A stretch of 37,018 nucleotides of DNA, from positions 1 through 37,018 of the forward strand of contig JAGWTW010000029.1 in assembly GCA_028868735.1 (NCBI GenBank), read 5' to 3'. Origin of the DNA: Hyphomicrobiales bacterium (lineage in GTDB: Bacteria; Pseudomonadota; Alphaproteobacteria; Rhizobiales; Beijerinckiaceae). A model generated the notes under the pieces. That model had not been told where the DNA came from, made no database searches, and worked only from the letters and a program-made list of their open reading frames with translations. This document shows, in pieces, positions 8,769-17,237 of the stretch (within the stretch, counting starts at the first letter, position 1; the number at the start of each line of letters is the position of its first letter). Position numbers and translations under genes: made by a program.

Positions 8769-8803
8769 AAATCATGCGCCGCACGACCGTCTGCGCATGA
8801 TTT
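8769..8803 (+). terminator. Stem-loop after oxidase subunit IV gene
   Basis: AAATCATGCGC (8769-8779) and GCGCATGATTT (8793-8803) form a perfect 11-bp stem around a 13-base loop, starting at the base after the TGA stop. The 3' arm ends in TTT, so only a short U-run exists. It may terminate the patatin/subunit IV transcript or be a dispersed palindrome. Confidence 0.5.
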
Positions 8804-8910
8804 CGCCGCCTTTCGCACGTCCATAGCGCTTGCACAGTTTCGGCGCGGGCGGTTGCATCGCGCGGCGTTCGCTCTACGTCTTGGTGCTGTTACCGATTCG
8901 GAGGTTCGAT

Positions 8911-9165
8911 ATGATGAGGCGACTTTCCCTCGCCGCTTTCGCCGCAGCGCTGGCGCTCGGTTTCGCATGGGCGCCGGCGGCCTACGCCCAAAAGAAGAGG
9001 GTCGCCTGTTCGAAGATCATGTCCACGTGCATGGCGCGCGCAGGCGACGGCCATGCGGCGATCTGCGAGGATATGTATGCGCGCGCCAAGATCCAGGGCT
9101 ACTGGCAGGCGACGGAGGAGCCGGACGGCACGAAACACGCGGCCATTCCCTGCACGCCGAACTGA
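8911..9165 (+). CDS. Small secreted cysteine-containing protein, function unknown
   Basis: An 84-residue product with a clear Sec signal peptide (MMRRLSLAAFAAALALGF, cleavage near AYA-Q). The mature part of about 58 residues has four cysteines (VACSKIMSTCMARAG, ICEDMY and IPCTPN), likely forming two disulfides in the periplasm. GGAGG (8900-8904) lies six bases before ATG 8911. I do not recognise a named family. It ends 9 bases before the convergent glmU stop. Confidence 0.68.
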   Translation: MMRRLSLAAFAAALALGFAWAPAAYAQKKRVACSKIMSTCMARAGDGHAAICEDMYARAKIQGYWQATEEPDGTKHAAIPCTPN

Positions 9166-9174
9166 TCCTGCCGG

Positions 9175-10524
9175 CTATTTTCTCGACTTCGCGGCGCGAA
9201 ACCGCGCGGCCCAGCCCGGCTTCTCGACCTGCTGCGAGCGCTCGACCGCCAGCGCCTCGTCCGCCACGTTCTTCGTGACAACGGAGCCGGAACCGATGTA
9301 GGCGCCGGCTCCGATCCTGACCGGGGCGACGAGCGAGGAATTCGTGCCGACGAAGGCGCCCTCGCCGATTTCGGTTCTGTGCTTGGCGAAGCCATCGTAG
9401 TTGCAGGTGATGACGCCCGCGCCGATGTTGACCTTCGCGCCGACGCTTGCATCGCCGATGTAGGCTAGATGGTTCGCTTTGGCGCCTGCGCCGATCGTCG
9501 AGGCTTTCACCTCGACAAAATTGCCTATATGGGCGTCGCGTCCGATCTCTGCGCCCGGGCGCAATCGCGCATAAGGCCCGATGATCGCCCCTTCCGCGAC
9601 CTTCGCGCCCTCGAGGTGCGAGTTCGCGCGGATCGTCACATTGTCGGCGATCTTCACCCGCGGTCCGAAAAACACATTCGGTTCGATCGTCACGTCCCGG
9701 CCGATCTCGGTGTCGGCGTTGAACCACACGGTCTGCGGCGCAATCAGCGTCGCCCCGCCGCGCATCGCCCTGTCGCGCAGGCGCGTTTGCGCGGTGGCCT
9801 CGCAGGCGGCGAGTTGCAGCCGATCGTTGACGCCCTGCACCTCCGCTTCGGGCGCGACGCGCACCGCCGTCGCCAGACCGCCGGCGCGCGCGCCCGCCAC
9901 GATGTCCGTCAGGTAATATTCTTTCTGCGCGTTGCTCGCCTGCACGGCGTCGAGCAGCGCCAGAGCATGGGCGCCCGCGACGGCCATCAGGCCCGCATTG
10001 CACAGCGTGATCGCACGTTCGGCGTCGTTGGCGTCCTTGTGCTCTCGAATGGCGAGCAGGCCGCCCTGCCCGTCCGTCACCAGGCGTCCGTAACCATCGG
10101 GAGAAGCAGCCTCGAAGCCGAGGACGGCGACGGTTGCGCCTTCGTCGAGCGCGCCCCGCAGCGCGCGAAACGTATCGGCCTCGATCAGCGGGGTGTCAGC
10201 GAAAGCGATCAGGATGTCGTCGTATCCGCGCTCGATCGCGGCCCGCGCCGCCAGTACGGCGTGGGCGGTGCCGAGGCGCTGGGTCTGCACGAAGATTTCG
10301 GCGTTTGGCGCAGCCTTGCGGGCGGCCTCCGCCACATCCGGGCGATCGGGTCCGATAACGAGGGCCAGGTCCTCGGCGCCGGCGCCGCCTACCGCCGCGA
10401 GAACGTGCGCGAGCATGCTGCGGCCGGCGATTTCATGCAGAACCTTGGGCCTGGCGGAACGCATCCGCGTACCCTCGCCCGCGGCCAATACGATCGCGAG
10501 ACAGCGACGGGCGGAAGCTTGCAT
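9175..10524 (-). CDS. glmU: Bifunctional UDP-GlcNAc pyrophosphorylase / glucosamine-1-phosphate N-acetyltransferase GlmU
   Basis: GlmU makes UDP-N-acetylglucosamine from glucosamine-1-phosphate for peptidoglycan and LPS. The 449 residues match the family length. The N-terminal uridyltransferase carries [20 protein letters not shown] (14-33 region), ADTPL and [12 protein letters not shown]. The C-terminal left-handed beta helix is visible as hexapeptide repeats, with [20 protein letters not shown] and the acetyltransferase region [19 protein letters not shown] then CNYDG. The frame is open far upstream (to about 11355), but the true start is ATG 10524, six bases after GGAG; ATG 10530 is a poor alternative because GGAG abuts it. 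It is transcribed away from opgG. A terminator-like hairpin lies in its leader. Confidence 0.95.
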   Translation of the reverse strand: MQASARRCLAIVLAAGEGTRMRSARPKVLHEIAGRSMLAHVLAAVGGAGAEDLALVIGPDRPDVAEAARKAAPNAEIFVQTQRLGTAHAVLAARAAIERGYDDILIAFADTPLIEADTFRALRGALDEGATVAVLGFEAASPDGYGRLVTDGQGGLLAIREHKDANDAERAITLCNAGLMAVAGAHALALLDAVQASNAQKEYYLTDIVAGARAGGLATAVRVAPEAEVQGVNDRLQLAACEATAQTRLRDRAMRGGATLIAPQTVWFNADTEIGRDVTIEPNVFFGPRVKIADNVTIRANSHLEGAKVAEGAIIGPYARLRPGAEIGRDAHIGNFVEVKASTIGAGAKANHLAYIGDASVGAKVNIGAGVITCNYDGFAKHRTEIGEGAFVGTNSSLVAPVRIGAGAYIGSGSVVTKNVADEALAVERSQQVEKPGWAARFRAAKSRK

Positions 10525-10545
10525 ATCCATCTCCGGAATCGACTC

Positions 10546-10565
10546 AAAAAGCGCCCCTTCGGGCG
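10546..10565 (-). promoter_or_regulatory. Terminator-like hairpin in the glmU leader
   Basis: Read on the minus strand, CGCCC-GAAG-GGGCG (10565-10552) is followed by one C and five T (10550-10546), about 22 bases before the glmU start. A possible -10 (TATACT, complement of 10584-10589) lies just upstream, with only a weak -35 match. The stem is short (5 bp), so this could be a weak attenuator or chance. Confidence 0.35.
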
Positions 10566-10704
10566 TTGCCAAAACGTCCGAAGAGTATAAACACGAGCTT
10601 TCGGTGGAGAAAGTTGGCGATCTTCGTCGATCTGCGCTTCGGAAGGGGTCAGGGCGCCCTGCGCACCAAGCGCCGACGGAACGCGAAAGAAAGCGTCTGA
10701 CTGG

Positions 10705-12228
10705 ATGATCGTGCGTAGAGACCTGCTGAAGGGCGCGGCCGGCGGGGCGGGCCTTGCGCTCGCGGGGATCGCCCAAGCGCAAACCGGACCGTCGCCGGAG
10801 CAGCCTGCCTCTTTCCAGCCCCAGTCGATCCTCGATCTCGCGCGCACATTCGCTAAATCGCCCTACAAAGGTCCTTCGACCGAACTTCCGGACCCCTTCA
10901 ACAATCTCACATATGACCAGTATGTGGGAATCCGCTATCGCAACGAACGCGCGATCTGGGCCGACGACAAGACGGGCTTCGTGATCGAACCCTTGCATCG
11001 CGGCTTCGTGTTCAACGCGCACATGCAGATCAACATCGTCGAAAATGGCATGTCGCGCCGGCTTGCCTACAAGGCCGCCGATTTCGATTTCGGCGCGCTG
11101 CAGCCGCCGGCCAATCTCGGCGACATAGGCTTTTCGGGATTTCGCGTGCTGGCGGCGAAGGACGGCGGCCTTTCGGACATTGCAATCTTCCAGGGCGCGA
11201 GCTTTTTTCGCGCGCGCGCAGCCGGCCAGACGTACGGCGTGCAGGCGCGCGGATTGTCGCTGAAGACGGGCGATCCGCGCGGCGAGGAATTCCCGCTGTT
11301 CAAGGCGGTATGGATCGAGAAGCCGACGCTGGCCAACAACGCGCTGGTGATCCATGCGCTGCTCGACTCCGAAAGCGTGGCAGGCGCCTACCGGTTTACG
11401 ATCCGACCCGGCGAGGCCGTCATCGTCGACACGGAAATGACGCTCGTGCCGCGCGCCAATGTCGAAAATGTCGGAATCGGCTCGATGACAGGCACGAGCA
11501 TATCGTCTCCGCTGGACCGACGCAGGCCCGACGACGTGCGCCCGATCATCGCGGAACTCAACGGTCTGCAGATGCTCAGCGGCAAGAACGAGTGGATCTG
11601 GCGGCCGGTCACGAACCGGGCGACGCTGCAGATATCCTCGTTCGTCGACGATAACCCGAAGGGTTTCGGATTTTTGCTACGCGACCGAAATTTCGAGGAT
11701 TATCAGGACGACGAGGCCAAGTGGGAGTCGCGCCCCTCGCTCTGGATCGAGCCCCTCGCCGATTTTGGGCCAGGCAACGTGCAACTGGTCGAAATTCCCG
11801 CGGAATCCGAAACCAACAGCAATTGCCTGGCCTATTGGAGGCCCAAAGACGGCCTTGTGGCCGGCAAGGAGCAGAGCTGGGCCTATCGGCAGTTCTGGTG
11901 CTGGGAGCCGCCCTCTCGGCCGCCGCAGCTCGTGACTTTCGAATCCCGGGGCGGACGCGGCGCCGGGCAGAAGAGGCGCCGTTTTGTCGTCGCATTTTCG
12001 GGCGATGCGCTGGGCGATCCGCAGACGGTCCGGGAACCCAAGCCGGCGCTGTCCACCTTCTCCGGGACCGTGGCCATGGTGCGTTCCTATCTTTATCGTG
12101 ATCGCAAGCTGTATCGGGTGGTCTACGATATCGATCCGGGCGGGGAACCGCAGGTCGAGATGCGTCTTGTGATCGAATCGGACAGCAAACCCGTCAGCGA
12201 GACCTGGCTCTATCGATGGACGCCCTGA
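10705..12228 (+). CDS. opgG: Periplasmic glucan biosynthesis protein, OpgG/OpgD (MdoG) family
   Basis: A 507-residue periplasmic protein with a Tat-type leader ([12 protein letters not shown] then a hydrophobic stretch to AQA). The mature region begins with the family pattern [12 protein letters not shown] and [16 protein letters not shown]. Later family landmarks are [25 protein letters not shown] (in two parts), [14 protein letters not shown] and FAYWRP-like [10 protein letters not shown]. OpgG/OpgD proteins act on the linear beta-1,2-glucan backbone made by OpgH to form osmoregulated periplasmic glucans. The Tat leader is more typical of OpgD, but the position directly before opgH fits OpgG. 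Its last 13 bases overlap the opgH start, so the two are translated together. Confidence 0.9.
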   Translation: MIVRRDLLKGAAGGAGLALAGIAQAQTGPSPEQPASFQPQSILDLARTFAKSPYKGPSTELPDPFNNLTYDQYVGIRYRNERAIWADDKTGFVIEPLHRGFVFNAHMQINIVENGMSRRLAYKAADFDFGALQPPANLGDIGFSGFRVLAAKDGGLSDIAIFQGASFFRARAAGQTYGVQARGLSLKTGDPRGEEFPLFKAVWIEKPTLANNALVIHALLDSESVAGAYRFTIRPGEAVIVDTEMTLVPRANVENVGIGSMTGTSISSPLDRRRPDDVRPIIAELNGLQMLSGKNEWIWRPVTNRATLQISSFVDDNPKGFGFLLRDRNFEDYQDDEAKWESRPSLWIEPLADFGPGNVQLVEIPAESETNSNCLAYWRPKDGLVAGKEQSWAYRQFWCWEPPSRPPQLVTFESRGGRGAGQKRRRFVVAFSGDALGDPQTVREPKPALSTFSGTVAMVRSYLYRDRKLYRVVYDIDPGGEPQVEMRLVIESDSKPVSETWLYRWTP

Positions 12229-14405
12229 TCGAAAGCCGTCCCGGTCCGACGCCGGGCGCTGCGGCGGCCATGCCGCCCGAGGCGACGCTCCTCATGCCGG
12301 TGCAAAGCCTGTCGCGCTTCGACAAGTCGCAGCGTCGGCGATGGACGCTCGCGGCGAGCGCGCGCAAGCCGTGGCTGGCCCGCATCGCGGTGTTCGGCGG
12401 CGGGCTCGCGCTGACCGTCTACGGCGGCTGGCAGATGTATCGCGTCATCGATGTCGGCGGCGTGACCCTGCTCAAATGGGCGCTGCTGTTCCTGTTCCTG
12501 GCGAACTTCTCGTGGATCGCCCTCGCCTTCACCAGCGGCGTCGTCGGCTTTTTCTGGTCGCTCCTCGAAGGACGCCGCAAATTCGAGGCGCCGACGGCGC
12601 TACACGCGCGCACGGCCGTCGTCATGCCGATCTACAACGAGGCGCCGAGCCGCGTGTTCGGCTCGTTGCAGGCGATCTGGGAGGACGTCGAGGCGACGGG
12701 GCTTGGCCGCAACTTCGACTGGTTCTTTCTGTCGGACACGACCGATCCGGACGTGTGGATCGCGGAAGAGCGCGCGCTGATCGCGTTGCGCGAACGCCTC
12801 GGCGCAGATTGCCGCGTCTATTATCGGCACCGTCCCAAGAATACGAGCCGCAAGGCCGGCAACATCGCCGATTTCGTTACGCGCTGGGGCGGCGCCTATC
12901 CGCAGATGGTCGTGCTCGACGCCGACAGCCTGATGACGGGCCACGCCATCGTCACGCTCGCCGCGCGCATGGAAGCCGATCCCGACGCCGGCATTATCCA
13001 GACGCTGCCGCTCATCATCAATCGCAACACGCTTTTCGCGCGCGTGCAGCAGTTTGCAGCGCGCATCTACGGTCCGGTCATCGCGGCCGGGCTTTCGGCG
13101 TGGATGGGACGCGACGGCAATTACTGGGGCCATAACGCCATCATCCGCACTGGCGTCTTCGCTGCGCATTGCGGCCTGCCGGACCTGCGCGGCAAACCGC
13201 CGTTCGGCGGCCATATCCTCAGCCACGATTTCGTCGAGGCCGCGCTCATCCGCCGCGCCGGCTATTCGGTCTACATGCTGCCGACGCTGAAAGGGTCGTA
13301 CGAAGAAAGCCCGCCTTCGCTCATCGACGTTTCGACGCGCGACCGGCGCTGGTGCCAGGGCAATCTCCAGCATTCGCGGCTGTTGTTCACCAAGGGACTG
13401 CACTGGGCCTCCCGCCAGCATTTCATGACCGGCATTTTCGGTTATCTCGCTTCGCCGCTCTGGGCCGCTCAACTCGTTCTCGGCATTCTGATCGTGCTGC
13501 AGGCGACCTACATCCGCCCGGAATATTTCACGAGCGAATTCACGCTGTTCCCGGCCTGGCCGCGGTTCGACGCGGAGCGGTCGCTCGCGCTGTTCGCGCT
13601 CACCATGGGCATTCTTCTCGCGCCGAAATTCCTCGGCCTCATTCTCGCATGGTTCGACGGCGAGACGCGGCGCGGCGGCGGCGGCTTTTTCCGCATTACG
13701 ATTTCGGCGCTGCTCGAAATCGTCATGTCCGCATTGCTCGCGCCGATCATGATGCTCGTGCAGAGCGGCCACGTGACGCACATCCTGTTCGGCTTCGATA
13801 CCGGCTGGAATCCGCAGCGGCGCGACGACGGATCGATTCCGTTCAAGTCGATCGTGCGCAAGCACCGCTCGCACATGGCGCTCGGAATCGTCAGCCTGAT
13901 CGCCGGCCTGCTGATCTCGCCTTCGCTCGTCGCCTGGATGTCGCCGACGATCGCAGGCCTCATTTTCGCAATCCCCATTTCCTGGGCGAGCGGGCAACTC
14001 GGCATCGGGCTCGCGCTGCGTAGCTTCGGCTTTTTGCAGACGCCCGAGGAATCGCACGCGCCGCCGATCGCGACCCGCGCAAATACGCTCGCAAGCGAAC
14101 TTGCGGCCGGTCACGACGATCATGTCGACTGCATCAGGCTCATTCACGCGGATGCAAGTTTCCGTCGCGCGCACGAGACGTTCTTGCCCGACTACAAGCG
14201 GCGCGAGAAAGGCGACATCACGCCGGAGCGCGCGCTCGCCGAAGCCAAGCTCAACGACGCCGAGACGATCGAGGATGCGATCGCTTGGCTGAAACCGAAA
14301 GAGCGCATGGTCGTGTTGCACGACCGCGCGCTGATCGACGTGGTCGCGCGCCTGCCGCAGGCGGAGGCCGCACTGACGGTGACGGACGGCGAGCGGGCCG
14401 CCTGA
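12216..14405 (+). CDS. opgH: Glucans biosynthesis glucosyltransferase OpgH (MdoH)
   Basis: This 729-residue inner-membrane GT2 enzyme polymerises glucose from UDP-glucose into the backbone of osmoregulated periplasmic glucans. Membrane segments occur near residues 50-110 and again from about 405 to 605. The cytoplasmic catalytic domain between them carries PIYNEAP, FFLSDTTDPD, D235-A-D237 (VVLDADSLMTG) and the R-R-W379 of RDRRWCQGNLQHSRLL. The C-terminal cytoplasmic tail (about 615-729) is charged. The length is shorter than the enterobacterial protein but normal for alphaproteobacteria. Start ATG 12216 lies inside the 3' end of opgG. Confidence 0.94.
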   Translation: MDALIESRPGPTPGAAAAMPPEATLLMPVQSLSRFDKSQRRRWTLAASARKPWLARIAVFGGGLALTVYGGWQMYRVIDVGGVTLLKWALLFLFLANFSWIALAFTSGVVGFFWSLLEGRRKFEAPTALHARTAVVMPIYNEAPSRVFGSLQAIWEDVEATGLGRNFDWFFLSDTTDPDVWIAEERALIALRERLGADCRVYYRHRPKNTSRKAGNIADFVTRWGGAYPQMVVLDADSLMTGHAIVTLAARMEADPDAGIIQTLPLIINRNTLFARVQQFAARIYGPVIAAGLSAWMGRDGNYWGHNAIIRTGVFAAHCGLPDLRGKPPFGGHILSHDFVEAALIRRAGYSVYMLPTLKGSYEESPPSLIDVSTRDRRWCQGNLQHSRLLFTKGLHWASRQHFMTGIFGYLASPLWAAQLVLGILIVLQATYIRPEYFTSEFTLFPAWPRFDAERSLALFALTMGILLAPKFLGLILAWFDGETRRGGGGFFRITISALLEIVMSALLAPIMMLVQSGHVTHILFGFDTGWNPQRRDDGSIPFKSIVRKHRSHMALGIVSLIAGLLISPSLVAWMSPTIAGLIFAIPISWASGQLGIGLALRSFGFLQTPEESHAPPIATRANTLASELAAGHDDHVDCIRLIHADASFRRAHETFLPDYKRREKGDITPERALAEAKLNDAETIEDAIAWLKPKERMVVLHDRALIDVVARLPQAEAALTVTDGERAA

Positions 14406-14448
14406 TATAATCGCTCAGCGCCGAAGCGCAGCATTCGATTCAATGTGT

Positions 14449-14486
14449 CAGGCCGCCGTTGGAGCGGACATGAAACGTCCGGCCTG
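14449..14486. terminator. Possible convergent terminator between opgH and P450 gene
   Basis: CAGGCC (14449-14454) and GGAC (14466-14469) together pair with GTCCGGCCTG (14477-14486), giving a 10-bp stem with an 11-base bulge and a 7-base loop. It sits in the 91-base gap between two convergent genes. No T-run follows, so the terminator call is tentative. Confidence 0.3.
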
Positions 14487-14496
14487 CGATCGCCTC

Positions 14497-15771
14497 TCAC
14501 TGCATCCTGTACCTGATCGGCACCGTCTTAGGACCGCAGACGAAATTCGCATCGGTGTTTTTCGGCTCCCCCGCGAGCTCGACGGATTCGAGGCGCGGCA
14601 TCAACTCTTCCCAGAGGATGCGCATTTCCATGCGCGCGAGATGCTGGCCGAGGCAGACATGCGCGCCATAGCCGAAGGCGAGCTGCTTGTTCGGCGCGCG
14701 TTCGACATCGAAGTCGAAGGGGCGATCGAACACCGCTTCGTCGCGATTGCCGGAGGGATAGCAGAGCATCATCCAGTCGCCCTTGGCGATCTTCTGGCCC
14801 GCGAGCTCTGCGTCCGCCGTCGCCGAACGCATGAAATGCTTGACCGGCGTGACCCAACGGATCGATTCCTCGATCAGGTTGGCGATCAACGCAGGGTTCT
14901 TCTTGATCTTCGCGAACTGGTCTGGCCGTTCGGCGAGCGCCCAGAGCGTGCCTGCCGTCGTCGCCGACGTCGTGTCGTGGCCCGCCGTCGCCGCGATGAT
15001 GTAATAGCTCATCGCTTCGAGATGGCCGAGCGGTTTGCCGTCGATCTGGCCGTTGGCGATCACGCTCGCCAGGTCGTTGCGGGGGTTCTTGCGGCGATCT
15101 TCGGTCATGGCGTTGAAATAGGTCATGAAATCCATGACCGTCGCCTGAATCTCCCGCGTCCGGTCGGCCGGCTCGAGGTCGGCGAGCTTGCTGCGGTTGA
15201 CGTCCGGATCGGCCGAACCGAACAATTCCTGCGTCAGCCTCAGCATGCGCGGCTCGTCGATCTGCGGCACGCCGATCACTTCCATCACCACCCGCAAAGG
15301 ATACAGAAAGGCGACGTCGCGCGCGAAATCGCAGGTTCCGCCGAGGCTCGCCATGTGATCGACGAAGTGCTTCGCCAGGTCGCGGATGCGCGCTTCGATC
15401 TGCTTCAAATTCTGCGGCATGAACCAGGCCTGCGTCAGGCGCCGGTAGGCGAAATGGTCGGGATTGTCCATCTGCACCAGCGAGCGCACGAGATGCGGGC
15501 TGCCGCCCGTCATCTGCTTCACCTTCTCGCCCGCCTCGATGGGCGTCAGCGTCGTGAACGTATCGCCGTTGTGAAACAGGTCGTTCTGTCGTTCGACGGC
15601 GAGAATGTCGGCATGGCGCGTGACGACCCAGAACGGACGGTAACCCCGGGGCTCGGCAATCGCGAGCGGGGCCTCGCGGCGCAGCCATGCGAAAGCGTCG
15701 TCGACAGGCTTGCCCGCGCCGTAAGCCTTGGGGCTTGCAATCGTATTGGCGATTTCCTCGGGTATCCGCAT
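14497..15771 (-). CDS. Cytochrome P450
   Basis: A soluble class I-type bacterial P450 of 424 residues. It has the I-helix oxygen motif A-G-H-D-T-T (TAGHDTTSATTAG), the K-helix E-x-x-R (EESIRW), and the haem loop FGYGAHVCLGQHLAR with ligand Cys373. The end of the chain (NFVCGPKTVPIRY) is like P450s that hydroxylate terpenes, steroids or alkyl chains, but the substrate is not predictable. I chose ATG 15771 because GGGGAGAGG lies just upstream; the frame is open to 15846 without a better site. It diverges from a rubredoxin gene 77 bases away, a possible electron-transfer link. No ferredoxin or reductase gene is nearby. Confidence 0.92.
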   Translation of the reverse strand: MRIPEEIANTIASPKAYGAGKPVDDAFAWLRREAPLAIAEPRGYRPFWVVTRHADILAVERQNDLFHNGDTFTTLTPIEAGEKVKQMTGGSPHLVRSLVQMDNPDHFAYRRLTQAWFMPQNLKQIEARIRDLAKHFVDHMASLGGTCDFARDVAFLYPLRVVMEVIGVPQIDEPRMLRLTQELFGSADPDVNRSKLADLEPADRTREIQATVMDFMTYFNAMTEDRRKNPRNDLASVIANGQIDGKPLGHLEAMSYYIIAATAGHDTTSATTAGTLWALAERPDQFAKIKKNPALIANLIEESIRWVTPVKHFMRSATADAELAGQKIAKGDWMMLCYPSGNRDEAVFDRPFDFDVERAPNKQLAFGYGAHVCLGQHLARMEMRILWEELMPRLESVELAGEPKNTDANFVCGPKTVPIRYRMQ

Positions 15772-15788
15772 GCCTCTCCCCTGCGACA

Positions 15789-15815
15789 CGGCGCGGCCTT
15801 GTTCCGACCGCGCCG
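15789..15815. promoter_or_regulatory. Inverted repeat in the P450 / rubredoxin divergent promoter
   Basis: CGGCGCGG (15789-15796) and CCGCGCCG (15808-15815) are perfect inverted copies with an 11-base spacer, lying midway in the 77-base gap between the two divergent genes. The geometry suits a dimeric repressor controlling both genes. No regulator gene is adjacent, and GC-rich repeats are common in this DNA. Confidence 0.35.
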
Positions 15816-15848
15816 CGTTCAGGCTAGCATGCGAACGGCCGCGCACCC

Positions 15849-16067
15849 ATGCGGCGCTTATTCATCTTGCGCGAGGGCGAGACGAACGTGAGCGGAGAGC
15901 CCTTCAAATCCTGGCAATGCCGGACCTGCGGCTACATCTACGAAGAGGAAGCCGGCGCGCCGCTCCATGGCCTCGCGCCCGGAACGCGCTGGGCCGACAT
16001 TCCCGACGACTGGATATGTCCACTGTGCGGCACGCCGAAGAGCGATTTCGACATGGTGGAAATGTAG
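15849..16067 (+). CDS. Rubredoxin
   Basis: A small one-iron electron carrier of up to 72 residues. The iron ligands are C24-x-x-C27-G-Y and C57-P-L-C60-G, with the conserved aromatic core W22, Y29 and W55 and the usual PGTRWADIPDDW loop. ATG 15849 has a weak ribosome site; a GTG at 15888 would give a 59-residue form closer to classic rubredoxin length, so the start is uncertain. Rubredoxins serve alkane hydroxylases and peroxide-detoxifying enzymes. Here the neighbour is a divergent P450, which suggests, without proving, a role in a hydroxylation system. Confidence 0.92.
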   Translation: MRRLFILREGETNVSGEPFKSWQCRTCGYIYEEEAGAPLHGLAPGTRWADIPDDWICPLCGTPKSDFDMVEM

Positions 16068-16130
16068 CGGCTCGGGCGCATCGCGACGCGCCGCCCGGAA
16101 GCAGTCGTTCGCTACGGGAGAGATGGGCGG

Positions 16131-16260
16131 GAAGCGGACGCTAGCCTTTCCACCGTCATGGCCGGGCTTGTCCCGGCCATGACGGCGGGAGCGGAGTCCG
16201 CCTTCGGTCGATAGCGGCCATCGGCGCGAAATCCGCAAGCGGACGCTTGCGGCCTTTCTA
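16131..16260. repeat. Intergenic palindromic repeat cluster
   Basis: Between rubredoxin and the convergent amidohydrolase lie a 14-bp perfect hairpin, CCGTCATGGCCGGG (16153-16166) with CCCGGCCATGACGG (16172-16185), and a second one, CCGCAAGC (16233-16240) with GCTTGCGG (16245-16252). The motif AAGCGGACGCT followed by CTTTC occurs on both sides (about 16132 and 16237), making imperfect flanking direct repeats. Similar hairpins are, to my knowledge, dispersed in alphaproteobacterial intergenic regions. It may also end both transcripts. Confidence 0.65.
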
Positions 16261-16264
16261 CGCT

Positions 16265-17134
16265 CTACTTCCCGTCCAGCCGCAACGCGCGAATTGCGTT
16301 CTGCTTGAGGATGAGGTCGTGGATCTCCGGCTTGAAGCCGGCTTCCGAAAACTGCTTGATCCAGCGGTCGGGCTGGATGAGCGGGAAGTCCGAGCCGAAC
16401 AGCATCTTGTTGCGCAGCTGGCCGTTGGCGTATTGCACGATCTGCGGCGGGAAATATTTCGGCATCCAGCCGGAGAGGTCGATGTAGACGTTCTCCTTGT
16501 GCAGCGCCATCGACAGCGCTTCGTCGGTCCACGGCCACGAAGGATGCGCGAGAATGATCGTCATATCCGGGAAATCGACCGCGACGTCGTCGATGTGGAT
16601 GGGCTGCGAATATTTCAGGCGCAGCCCGCCGCCGCCCGGCAGGCCCGTGCCCATGCCGGAATGGCCGGTGTGGAAGATCGCCGGCATCTTGTACTCGGCG
16701 ATCACCTCGTAAAGCTTATAGGCGAGGCGGTCGTTCGGGTAGAAACCCTGGCAGGTCGGGTGGAACTTGAATCCCTTGACCGCGCCGGATTCGATCAGCT
16801 TGCGCGCCTCGCGCACGCCCATCATGCCCTTGTGCGGATCGATCGAGGCGAAGGCGATCATCATGTCGGAATTTTCGCGCGCGGCTTCCGCGATCTCGTC
16901 GTTCTCGATACGGCGATTGCCGATCTGGAATTCGCTGTCGACCGTGAACATCACGAGGCCGATCTTCTTCTCGCGATAATATTTGACGGTCTCGGCGATG
17001 GTCGGACGCTTGCCGACCTTGAAATATTTGTTCGCCGCATCCTCGAACGGTTGCCAATATTCGTCCGGGCCCTGGCGGCAGGACACTTCGGCATGCGTGT
17101 GAACGTCGATGGCGATCAGGTCGTCGAGCTTCAT
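16265..17134 (-). CDS. Amidohydrolase family protein (amidohydrolase-2 / ACMSD-like)
   Basis: A 289-residue TIM-barrel metal hydrolase or decarboxylase. The metal site begins with H12-x-H14 (AIDVHTHAEV), followed by KFHPTCQGF, IFHTGHSG, ILAHPSWPW and the late metal ligand in LFGSDFPL. I chose ATG 17134 with GGGAG seven bases upstream; a TTG at 17140 is also in frame. The family includes 2-pyrone-4,6-dicarboxylate and aminocarboxymuconate enzymes and ring-cleavage or CoA-thioester hydrolases of aromatic degradation; the reaction here is not determined. It is transcribed alone, downstream of an AT-rich promoter region. Confidence 0.85.
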   Translation of the reverse strand: MKLDDLIAIDVHTHAEVSCRQGPDEYWQPFEDAANKYFKVGKRPTIAETVKYYREKKIGLVMFTVDSEFQIGNRRIENDEIAEAARENSDMMIAFASIDPHKGMMGVREARKLIESGAVKGFKFHPTCQGFYPNDRLAYKLYEVIAEYKMPAIFHTGHSGMGTGLPGGGGLRLKYSQPIHIDDVAVDFPDMTIILAHPSWPWTDEALSMALHKENVYIDLSGWMPKYFPPQIVQYANGQLRNKMLFGSDFPLIQPDRWIKQFSEAGFKPEIHDLILKQNAIRALRLDGK

Positions 17135-17180
17135 TGGCAATCTCCCGGGCGCGCCCGGCGCTTCGCGGCGCCTCGGCGCA

Positions 17181-17205
17181 TTAATTGTTATACTTCATAC
17201 CTATT
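17181..17205 (-). promoter_or_regulatory. AT-rich promoter region of the amidohydrolase gene
   Basis: In very GC-rich surroundings, 17181-17205 is mostly A and T. On the minus strand it gives TATAAC, a good -10, and two GTAT repeats (GTATGAAGTAT) that could be a regulator site. The -35 match is weak. Confidence 0.35.
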
Positions 17206-17237
17206 TGCCGCAAGCCCTCCCAACTTCACTCGAAGCC

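Noticed and set aside
10525..11355. Upstream extension of the glmU frame
   Set aside because: It would run antisense through opgG; GlmU homology begins at 10524, where a ribosome site is present.
12600..15891. Long open frames antisense to opgH and to the P450 gene
   Set aside because: Arg-rich products with no recognisable domain; the opposite strand carries complete catalytic motifs.
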